Shown here piece after piece: positions 34,732 to 43,925 of a stretch of DNA of 64,000 bases. The notes under the pieces were generated by a model. That model saw only the letters and a program-made list of their open reading frames with translations, was not told the origin of the DNA and ran no database searches. This DNA is from Henricia sp. BOLD:AAB3569. Taxonomy: Eukaryota > Echinodermata > Asteroidea > Spinulosida > Echinasteridae. Position 1 is the stretch's first letter, and the number at the start of each line of letters is the position of its first letter. The position numbers were made by a program, and so were the translations under genes. The stretch is taken from positions 1-64,000 of the forward strand of contig JBBELK010001063.1 of the NCBI GenBank assembly GCA_037783545.1, read 5' to 3'.

Positions 34732-36587
34732 CAGGCACTACCCGTTGTTAACTCACAGCAGTAGTCACAGTAACATGCTGCCTCGTCCAAAACGTTTGCA
34801 AAAATAAAATGGTCGGAAAAGTTGTTTAAAGCCTGCTTGCTTTTACAATTATTCAAATATGTGTATTAAAAGTATTTCACCCATTTAATAATGCGCACGA
34901 AATGGAAAGTTCCAGACTGTCACTGGTACCTCGCGGTTGTTTGCATTAACTGGTGACTGTACACCGCGCACACATAATGCATGCAATGAGGAGTACGCAC
35001 TGCGTATGCCGCATATAGCGACAAGTACGGTAATCGCCCTTCGCAAATCAAAATATAGGCCCAGATATTCCGTTAACATTCTGTTCTTTATATATTGTAA
35101 AATTCATTTATAAGTGATTCATTTTGTAAAAAGCACCCTTCTAGAATTATTGTCCGAGTTAATTCACTTAAATAAGGATAAAACTGAGAGTCTATAACAC
35201 CCGTGGGGCACATGAATATTAGAGTTCGGTCGGAGATGCGGTCTCTTTTAGCGTCGCTTCATTCAACACACACCACAAGTTATGCCAGCGGACCGAGTCT
35301 CACGGCGAGGGACAGATTTTGTACAATTTTTATATAAATAACCTATTGATTGGATGCTACTTGTGTCTCAGAAGTTCCATCATATTATATAGAACCTGGG
35401 TGTTCAGTTTCATGAATATAAGTCCAGGCGATGGACAACAAATTCGATGTGATTCTGTGTCATTGTACAGTGTAGCTAGCCTACATTACATGCATTACAT
35501 GTCATTGGCATTGCATGCATTGTCACCGTGTCATGTGCATGATAAGAGAATACGTACGTGTATATAGGCGCAGGCCTACACAACCATGACAACATGTAGG
35601 CGTATTGTATTAACGAGTGTATCGCGCGCTGTGCATAGCAAAGAGCATTTTTTTTACGGGCATAGTTTACACGTTAAGTTTTAGGCTAGAGCTAATTCCT
35701 CTGAACATTAATTGCCCGGAACAGACGCCAAATCAAATGGCATGAATCGTGGAGGAATTGTGGCCGAGGGCTAGGCCTGAGTGATAATACTACAAAAAAG
35801 TATATGATTTGTATATGAAAATGTGTGTGTTATGATTTATTTTATAAATTATAGAAGCAGAAAGCCAAACTTGCTGGACTTGAGAACATCGACCACCAGG
35901 GTCTTGCATGAAGCCAGTGGCTCGACGACTAGTGTTGGGTGAGCATTATTAATATTACCGGTAGGCCTAAGCCTACACTTTCAGAGTATCATAAAAGTGA
36001 AGACGCTTGGCATGCTACTTTAATTCAGTTAGCGTGTTTTTGGATTATGTAAAGTTATTAAAGATTAAATGATTATGTACTGCCTAGGTACTAATTACAT
36101 GAAGTATTATTAAGCCTGCCTAAAGTGTATGTGTACATGCCCACAAAGTCCACAACATATGAAATTTATCATCTTTTCAGGGTTTGTCCTTTACGTAAAC
36201 ATTCGAACTGAAGTCACAAAGATCTGATGACTGGAGTTTTTCTTCTTATCCGACTTCACCTGCTTACTGAAACCTGGGATATACAACCCCGCCATTGTCT
36301 TAGCAAACAGTCAACACCCATTGGTGAGTTTGAATTTTCTTTGTTCCAATTGTTTTGAGTCCATGCACAGCCAACTAGGGATTATACTTTAAGTTATAGC
36401 CAGTAGGCCCTACTATAATTTGATGTCGGTATAGACCGTAGGCCAACATTGCACAAATGACTTTCTGTACTTTTTAAGTTATTTATGTGTATTTTACAGG
36501 TTGTTGTTCCAGACAGCTCCAACTTGAGAGGGATGTGCATGAAGGAGGAAACAAAGAGGGCACATAATTCACCAGTCGGGATTTCAA

Positions 36588-36655
36588 CCCTCGTCGGGAT
36601 TTAAACCTGAGCTCTGACTGTCCTTGAAGATGCTGTACCAGTTGAGCTACGAGGC
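36588..36655 (-). tRNA. tRNA-like pseudogene or SINE head
   Basis: The minus strand reads GCCTCGTAGCTCAACTGGTA.. with an A-box-like TAGCTCAACTGGTA and a B-box-like GGTTTAAATCC. The acceptor arms CCTCGT/ACGAGG can pair over 6 bp. The D arm is imperfect and no clear anticodon stem is visible, so a functional tRNA is unlikely. Confidence 0.4.
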
Positions 36656-37804
36656 AGTTAATTGTGTACTCCCTCAGGTTTTACATACAAACTTGTGGTT
36701 TCCCCTGTGTTGCACTATTCATTGAAATGAAACCCCCAATAGGTACATTACCATGCACGGACATGCGGGATTTGCCTTTTTATAATATACCATGAAAATG
36801 GTTAGTTTGATGGTAAAAACACAAAAATAAGAGGGGTTGGGGGGAGGGGGCGCACGTGCCTTCCCTTTCCAGTGTCTAGCTACCCCCAAGGTGCCTCCTC
36901 CCCCACAAACAACATCCTGATATATGTATTGCCCTGAAAAAGGCAAGAAAAAGTGGGGGGTTGGGGGGAAGGATTTTTGAAAACGATATACCTTAATCGC
37001 TGTGACTGCATGATTCATGTGCTCTGATTATACATGTATGTATGTATGGAAAATTAAAAAGGAATTAATTCGGAGTGGAAGGGGAACATGTATATATTCC
37101 TACTCGCACACTTATAGATTATGGAAAAATTGCATCGTATTTTTACATCAACTCATGCAAAAATACATGGACTAGACATTGTTTGAATTTGAACACTTTC
37201 TGTTTTGTATTGAAAGGTATTGTATTTAAACAAGTGAATTTTACTGAGAAGTGTTCCACTTTAATTAAACAGATTTTAGTCGTTGAAGCCTATATACACC
37301 ATCTGAAATTTGAAATTCATACTTTAAAATTAGATTACATGTATTAATAAATTGTTGTTGATCAGTCATTCTGAAAATGTTTGTTTTTGTGCATTGTTTA
37401 ACAAACGCATATTAACCCCCGATTTGGGCTACAATGCCATAATGTTTGGGTTAAATTGACTACAAAGAAGGGTTGCATTAACCATGTTGTCAGAGTTAAA
37501 ATAACCCAAAGTGACTCACATCTCTAAAATTATTGGTTGAAATAACCCAGAAAATAAAGTAATTACAACCCAAAACCGCCTAATAACACATGTTTCTGGG
37601 TAGATATAACCCAGTTTATTAGTTGGTATAACTAAATTCGAACACTGAAATAACCCAAGATTGGGTTAAACAAACTTTTAAAAATCAACCCAAATCAATG
37701 GGTTAATTCAACACAGATTTGGGTGGTTGCGTTTTTCACCCTATGGATGGGTTAAATTTTAACCCATTTGGGTTAAAATTTAACCCAGGTAATTTTTCAG
37801 TGTA

Positions 37805-38395
37805 CACCGCTGAAAAGTACCTGGATCCTTTGCCAATGTCTCCTGTTTTGATATAATCCTCGAGTCGACAAAACCTAAGCTAAAAAAGGTCCCTTGCGTT
37901 GACGGCCATCGTGCTGTCCATGCGTGCCGTGTTATGTTTACGTTTCGGAGGAACTATAGCCTCGGTTTGGTAAAACGAGGCTAGACTTTTAAGAAAGGCG
38001 TATTCGACGATCATACCCCGGGGTGCGCCCAGCTGGAGGGTCGGGTGGCTCCCTTTGAAGTCATCGGCCAGTAGCAGCCTTTTATTCCCTTCGTGCAGGC
38101 AGCTAGTTGTAAACCTGTCAATCATCGCCCAACCCAGCAAGTTGGAAATGGTTCCTTTTAAACCGCCACACTGTTTTCTGTCAACAGAGAAACGATTTGA
38201 AGAGGGATTAACTCTAATTGTTTACCAGTATACAGACCGTTTCTATTTTGACGTCGCGCCTTACCAAACCATATGGAAAACAGGATGCATGCACACAACG
38301 ACGACCAATTTTCAACAGAGGGCTGTTTGGACATAAATAAAGAGCACATCGTCTTTTAAAGGTAATATACAAATATATATTTTATTTTATTGCAG
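37805..38395. other. Intron, dispersed repeat family C copy 2
   Basis: Positions ~37945-38265 are inverse to ~23375-23700. A minus-strand open segment (37880-38140) has no family I recognise. A pyrimidine-rich acceptor TTTTATTGCAG closes the intron at 38395. Confidence 0.5.
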
Positions 38396-38571
38396 AGAGT
38401 CCCAATGTTGTACGTGACGTATCTGTGTACGCCTTCAATGATACTGCCATTACTATAGCATTCGTGCCACCAGCCAATACTCAGCTGGTGTTTGGGCTTG
38501 ATGGTTATATCATCCGATACACGAACAGCGCTCAGAATATCGATCCAGAAACATGGAAGATTTACAGAAAG
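38396..38571 (+). CDS. Exon: first half of FN3 domain
   Basis: About 59 codons for strands A-C of an FN3 domain: VRDVSVYAFNDTAITIAF, then VPPANTQL and GYIIRYTNSAQN. This fits the family pattern (alternating hydrophobics, W replaced by F at TIAF, then Y.I.Y). Acceptor TTATTGCAG|AG (start phase 1); donor AGAAAG|GTACAT (end phase 0). It pairs with the exon at 39482, which starts in phase 0. Extracellular, presumed ligand- or cell-binding module. Confidence 0.85.
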
Positions 38572-38984
38572 GTACATGTAACTCATATCCAGAAAGATTT
38601 GATGAACCCACTTATCGTGTTAGTCTTGACCATTTTCCTTGTGACGACAAGGTTATCTTTGTGCAAAGAGTGCAGTGTTTTGATTTTTGAGGAAAACATG
38701 GTCACTGTGTTTAGGGGTAAGATTGTCATTAAAAAAAATTTAAAAAACTAGAAAACGTCGGAAGCGTGTGGAACAGTGATGATCAAATCAAGTAAGAATC
38801 TTGCATTTTTACAAGAAAATGTTTCCAGAATTGAAAAATTAGATTTGTTTTGTTCGATTTTTTTCTCCGAACGAACTTTTAAAGCATATACTTTATTTTA
38901 ATGACAAACATCATACAAGTACTTTGTATTTTAGACATCGGCAACCCTGTGACAAACGCCATTTGTATACGGCCGTGTTTGCGC

Positions 38985-39215
38985 CTTGCGGCCTAGACTT
39001 GCCCAGATCTGACTTACTGTGTTTGGTTGCACTGCGTGCAGCTCGCCCTCTGGACTGGTGGCCTGTCTAATTTGTTTATCTTCTGTCTCGGAAGATTTTC
39101 TGACACAGAGAAAACAGAAGAAAATAGATCGGAAAGCCACCGGTCCAGAGGGCACACTGGGCATTGCGTGTTGCAGACCGAGCACGAGGTGTCAGACTTG
39201 GACAAATCTACGCCT
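38985..39215. repeat. Palindromic MITE-like repeat
   Basis: Arms around CCCTCTGGACtGGTGGC (39048) and GCCACCGGTCCAGAGGGC (39135) are inverse, with further pairing towards the centre (cttctgt..acagaag). It generates paired reading frames on both strands that are not genes. Confidence 0.65.
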
Positions 39216-39481
39216 TGAATTATTGGTGGACCGCCAATAAAATATTGACAGTAATTGTTCGATTTATAACTAAACGGTCGATTTTTTGGGTTGATTCTAG
39301 AAAATTATCAATTCATAAAAAAATTATTTTTGGGGGTGCCACACCCAAAACGCACGGACTGAATATTTGTATAAGTTAATTTATGAAGTGATCTTTATTA
39401 CCGTAAATCACACTTGATAATTACAAAGTACTCTGCTAAAACGGTGTCCTAAAAATAAGTACTCTATATTTCTTGTATTAG

Positions 39482-39659
39482 GATTTTCCGGCTGGGATAC
39501 GTGTTCGAGGCCACATCATGATTGAGATAACTGGTCTCTCCCGGAGAACCACATACTACCTCCAGGTTAAAGTCAGCATACCACAGTGGATGGAAACACA
39601 CTGGCCCAATACGCTGCCAGCAACTGATACGATAGTCGTCACTACGGTGGAAAATGCTC
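39482..39659 (+). CDS. Exon: second half of FN3 domain
   Basis: About 59 codons completing the FN3 domain begun at 38396: IMIEITGLSRRTTYYLQVKV matches the 'i.gL.p.t.Y...v.v' signature, followed by a linker with TDTIVVTTVENA. Acceptor TTGTATTAG|GAT (phase 0) and donor GCTC|GTAGGT (phase 1). The phase-0 internal border and phase-1 outer border are the same as for the exon at 3588. Confidence 0.85.
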
Positions 39660-40552
39660 GTAGGTTGAAACATTTAAATGGGTTCTGATTTACATGTAGG
39701 TCTCAACTGTTGTTGACTGAGAGGATACTCTGTATGACACTTGCATAACAATTGTCGGCAGTTACACTACTCACAATATTGTGGGGTGTACGCAGATATT
39801 TTATTGAGGGTATTCATTCTGGTTGAATAATGTACATGTACATATGATTAGACGATTGTATCTGCATTACAGTCACAGAAATAGGTGAAAACAGTCATTT
39901 GAAGAAAATAAATCCAAAATTGACAGCATACCAATATCCCAAACTTATTTTTCTCTTATCCCAAGTTTGGTCGTTTCATTTCAATGGTTATTATAATTAG
40001 GCACTGCATTTGTGACTTTGCCCAGTTGCGCTACCATGCAACACTGAAAGAAAAATTAGGTCCATAGGGAAAAACTGTGCCTTATAGCTTAGCTGGAAGA
40101 GCATCTAGGTCATTTCATGAGGTTGGGTACAAAAAGTGTGACACACCAGATCTTAAATATGAGTAACATTCCAGCCCAGCTACTTTAGTAGGTATATTCA
40201 TTTCATAAAGAAACACATGTTACACTACAATAGAAGTATTTACATCACATTGTAACATACCTCCAAAATGTACTCGTAGTGTTAAACATGTGTGGTGTCC
40301 ATGTTGGGTAGGTGAGACAAATATTTCATGATCTGTGAGAGATTGGTCAGTGAAAACATCATGATTATATTGGGACACCTAGCCATATTCAGTACAACAA
40401 ATATTTCACCAGATAAATAATTATCCAGTCTTTAAATAAAAGAACCTCATAGAATGACCCATCTGCCCAGTGAGGCCTTAACGATTTTTCTCTCATCCAA
40501 AGTTTGATTGAAAAACAAAATTGGGTCATTGCAAATATACACTGGCCTTTAA
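39660..40552. other. Intron, nothing recognised
   Basis: AT-rich. A tRNA-like fragment near 40082 (ATAGCTTAGCTGGAAGAGCA) is too partial to call. Confidence 0.4.
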
Positions 40553-41030
40553 AGGGGAAAAGTTCTGAAAGTAAAGATTGAATTAATAGCAACTATACCC
40601 AATGAAAGGTTTCCGCTCAAAATGATATAATTTTACCAGAAAATAATCCGTAAAGATGAAATTATTTAGATCGTTTGCAAACGATTTACTTATTTTTGGT
40701 TCGCATCTACGCGGTCCAAAATGCATGAGCGCTGTGTACTGCGTGTGCGTGTTCCAACGCGATGCATTTTTATGGATCGCGCGCACACGCAGTATATTGT
40801 GTGCGCCACAGAGTGCATGACGCAAGCCACATAGTACCCGATCAACTGAGAACGAATATTTGAAACACCCCGCCAAGACCAGGAAAACGCATGGATTTTC
40901 ATGTTTTTTTTAAACGTGGTACATTTGACAAAGCTGAAATTTCTTCGGATGAGTTCCTTGATGTCTTTTATTTGATTTATAATGGTTTTATTCGCAGAAT
41001 CGCTCAAAAACAGATCATCTACAGGGCCTT
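40553..41030 (+). repeat. ~480-bp dispersed repeat, copy 2
   Basis: Direct relative of 15824-16302. Flanked by CCTTTAA before AGGGGAAAAG and by TTTAAG after ACAGGGCC, compatible with TTAA target use. No coding content. Confidence 0.8.
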
Positions 41031-41104
41031 TAAGCTAGAAACTTCAATGTTAAGAATTACCTCCCTTCAATAAACACTAGCATTCTTCTCTCTCTTTCAC
41101 ATAG

Positions 41105-41314
41105 CACAGCCCTGCACGTACAAGATCAAGGTGTACCAACACAACGAGTATTTCTTTGATGGTTGTGAGTCGTCATGTCAGTGTAAAGCTGGTCGGACCA
41201 TCTGTCGTGAGCGATGTCCAATGACTGAGCTGTTGCCATCCTATATCTGCCCTAATCCTCAGAGGGTGGTTGTGGATGGGCAGTGCTGTCCTGAGTGGAG
41301 ATGTTTGCCCAAAG
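41105..41314 (+). CDS. Exon: VWC module 5
   Basis: 70 codons: PCTYKIKVYQHNEYFF, CESSCQCKAGR, ICRERCPM and GQCCPEWRC, a canonical VWC cysteine pattern. Acceptor CTCTTTCACATAG|CA after a long pyrimidine tract (start phase 1) and donor AAAG|GTAATA (end phase 1). Closest in style to module 3 (both have QxNEYFxxGCxxxCQC), suggesting an internal duplication of the gene. Confidence 0.9.
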
Positions 41315-42070
41315 GTAATAAGAGCTCCATCGTATCGTGGCTTACAATCGGATCGAGACCTCTTGGTTATTGCGCAGATGAAACCTGTCCGGGTCAGTAT
41401 GTGGATTGGGTTCTCAGTCCCTGCTTGATTCCGTGGGTTTTTCCCCCATACTGAATTGTGTAGGGTTCTCCTACCACCTTTAAAACTGAGCATTTCTTCA
41501 TTGTCTTTTCATCACAGGTTTCTTCAGACTTACGAGCTACAGTGCCTCAGGCACTTTTGAGGAATACTTGGTTTCAATATGAAGAGTTTCATCGCTAAAT
41601 GCAATGAACGCCATATCCCAACAAATTAAATAATGGTGACAGTATTATCGATTGGTGGTCTTATACATTTGTCAAATAGATTATCGGCAAATTTGGTTAT
41701 ATCCCACAAAAAAAACTGTTTTAATTTGTCATTAACTGCAGTGCTGAGTACAAGTAGGAAAGAATTCCATTTTAATACTGATCGCCACTTATTCTCCCGA
41801 TGACTTAATGGCCACCAAAACGTGTTAATATTTTAAGGGGAAGAGATTTTATGAGTAAAACACATTAAACAATTTCCTTGAGAATTCTTAAACCTTTTCT
41901 GCCTTGTTCCATAGACTTTAAACACACGGCGTCTCAGTGGCGACCAGAGAACGGAATGTATACCCTTAGTTGTAATACAAGATGGCAGTTTTCTCAACGT
42001 GCCAGAAAAGGATTGCGATAAAACTCTTTTTTTTAGTAATATAAATCTTTTCTGTTTTTTGATTTGTCAG
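41315..42070. other. Intron, nothing recognised
   Basis: Intron between VWC modules 5 and 6. The reading frame of the preceding exon stays open into it by chance but leaves the VWC pattern at the donor. Confidence 0.5.
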
Positions 42071-42277
42071 ATGGAGACTGTTCTTACAGTGGTTCCATCT
42101 ATCTAAACGGCATGGAGTGGCGAAAAGGCTGCGATCTGCGCTGTTCATGTGTCTCTGGTGCAGTCTCGTGTCACAATCTGTGTAGTAGTACGCCCCCTAC
42201 ACCCACGGCTGACTGCCCATTCCCTGTCCAAGTCAATGTGCCTGATACATGCTGTAAAGAGTGGCTGCGCTATGACG
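42071..42277 (+). CDS. Exon: VWC module 6
   Basis: 69 codons: GDCSYSGSIYLNGMEW, CDLRCSCVSGAVSC, NLCSSTPPTPTADCP and DTCCKEWLRY. The last cysteine of the CCxxWxC ending is missing (CCKEWLRYD), so this module lacks one partner for a disulphide. Acceptor TTTGTCAG|AT (start phase 1) and donor GACG|GTACGT (end phase 1). It resembles module 4 in its proline/threonine loop. About half of this exon is repeated directly downstream. Confidence 0.85.
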
Positions 42278-42298
42278 GTACGTCACAATGATTCATTC

Positions 42299-42407
42299 AG
42301 CTGCGATATGCGCTGTTCATGGTCTCTGGTGCAGTCTCATGTCACAATCTGTGTAGTACTACGCCCCCTACACCCACGGCTGACTGCCCCTACCCTGTCC
42401 AGGTTAG
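42299..42407 (+). pseudogene. Partial duplicate of VWC module 6
   Basis: GCTGCGATATGCGCTGTTCA to CCCTGTCCAG copies ~108 bp of the exon (original 42129-42232) about 170 bp downstream. A 1-bp deletion (TTCATGGTCTC for TTCATGTGTCTC) breaks the frame. No acceptor precedes it. It is a dead tandem fragment. Confidence 0.85.
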
Positions 42408-43129
42408 AGGGTCGAAAGTAATGTTCAAAATGCTCCTATTAAAACCATAATTACTTTCTTGAGCTGAAATTTCGACCGAATGTCCCTTACATAAAATATT
42501 TCAACTTGCGACAGAAGTATACCTTGGTAATTTCTCCTTTTTGAGTAAAATCCATCTAATTCGTGAGAAACCTTGTGGAAACCTTTTCATCCTTATGTTC
42601 CCTATTACCTGGAGGTACGGAGCGTGTTCGCAAATCATGGAAAATGTTCCAAACACAAGCACATACACAATGTAGGTGTTGCTCAATTGTTATGCGAAAT
42701 GTGGCGCATCTAATGCGCGTCACAAAAATTTACGCTCAAGATCCTGATGCACGTGGCAATTTGTAGGAAGAGACAGATTCACAAAATTAAGTCAAATAAG
42801 AATTAGCGTCCCTGTCAAGTTTCCAGGGGCACGATGTGAAACTTTAAGAAGCTGATGAGAGAGCCCACAGAAACGTTCTATTTTACAGAGCTGTATTTTA
42901 GTCCAGTGGGAACAGTTTTGCTGTGTAAAAGTATCAGAAACCTGCAGCAAATAATGGGCTTGCACGGGGAAATTTATAGTGAAGTCGTGGTAAACTTTCC
43001 GCATGACTACTGAGAACAAATGGAAATGCACAGTAATATTACATGGATGAACGTTTCTGCAAGGTCATGGTAATTTTGTGTGAGGTATACGTCTTCCGCC
43101 AAATCCCTTCTCTTGGAGTTTTCCTGGGA
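42408..43129. other. Intron, nothing recognised
   Basis: No exon or clear repeat. Confidence 0.4.
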
Positions 43130-43425
43130 AGTTTACGTTGATCCGGATTATAAGGAAGATCAAACCAATCTGAAACTTTTACGTTGGTCCGGATTATAAG
43201 GGAGATCAAACAAATCTAAAACCTTTACCTTGGTCCGGATTATAAGGGAGATCAAACCAATCTGAAACCTTTACGTTGGTCCGGATTATAAGGGAGATCA
43301 AAACAATCTGAAACCTTTACGTTGGTCCGGATTATAAGGAAGATCAAACCAATCTGAAACCTTTACGTTGGTCCGGATTATAAGGGTGATCAAACCAATC
43401 TGAAACTTTTAAGGGTAGTTGAAAT
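43130..43425 (+). repeat. 46-bp tandem repeat, ~6 copies
   Basis: CCGGATTATAAGG recurs at 43143, 43189, 43235, 43281, 43327 and 43373, exactly 46 bp apart. The unit also carries 'gagatcaaaccaatctgaaacc'. Confidence 0.95.
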
Positions 43426-43644
43426 CTGAATCTGAAAAACTTGATTTGAAATGGCAGTTATATCGACCTTCAATTTAGATCCAATCCGAACTCTCGAATC
43501 TGATCCGGTTCTAACAAAAGCTTGAACGTTGTTACAGATTGCAAGGTAACTCATTAACAGGGATGTAAAGGCCAAGCTAACTGCTTAACTAAGCATGATG
43601 TATATATTATGCTTAAATAAGTGAATAAGTCAGGGTTGTATAGT

Positions 43645-43800
43645 CAAGTCTATCACAAGTCCGTCACAAGTCCGTCACAAGTCCGTCACAAGTCCGTCAC
43701 AAGTCCGTCACAAGTCCGTCACAAGTCTGTCTCAAGTCCAGAGCCGATAAAATCACAAGTCCGTGACAAGTCCCCGCGTTTCGGTCACAAGTCCAGTAAC
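43645..43800 (+). repeat. 11-bp tandem repeat (TCACAAGTCCG)
   Basis: About eight near-perfect copies at 43652-43738, then three looser ones to ~43797. It makes a spurious KSVTSPSQVRH reading frame. Confidence 0.95.
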
Positions 43801-43925
43801 AAGCAAAGGATGAACATGTACAGAAGAAGTTCATTTATATAGCTTGTGACTTGAATTAAGGAACTTGTGAGGATTTGACTATACATCCATGAAATAACTA
43901 GTCACTCCTCCTACGCCCCACACAG

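Larger units (their letters stand above)
34211..37802. mobile_element. TA-flanked inverted-repeat element, GGGTTAAA-rich
   Basis: Tips CACTGAAAAATTGCCTGGGT at 34211 and the near-exact complement ACCCAGGTAATTTTTCAGTG ending at 37802; TA flanks both sides. The first ~235 bp and last ~390 bp are packed with GGGTTAAA/TTTAACCC words, many forming GGGTTAAATTTTAACCC palindromes. The centre has no transposase. It contains a MITE (34567-34731) and a tRNA-like block (36588-36655). The tip matches the 13914-15607 element (CACTGTAAAAATT), so both are probably moved by one transposase source. Confidence 0.8.

Noticed and set aside
34665..34856. Small frames inside the 34211-37802 element as a transposase
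   Set aside because: None carries a recognisable catalytic or DNA-binding motif; one is MITE sequence.
37880..38140. Minus-strand open frame of 86 codons
   Set aside because: Overlaps a dispersed repeat also present inversely near 23.4-23.7 kb; no recognised domain.
40080..40140. tRNA-like start GCCTTATAGCTTAGCTGGAAGAGCA
   Set aside because: An A-box-like stretch only; no convincing B box or closing acceptor arm.
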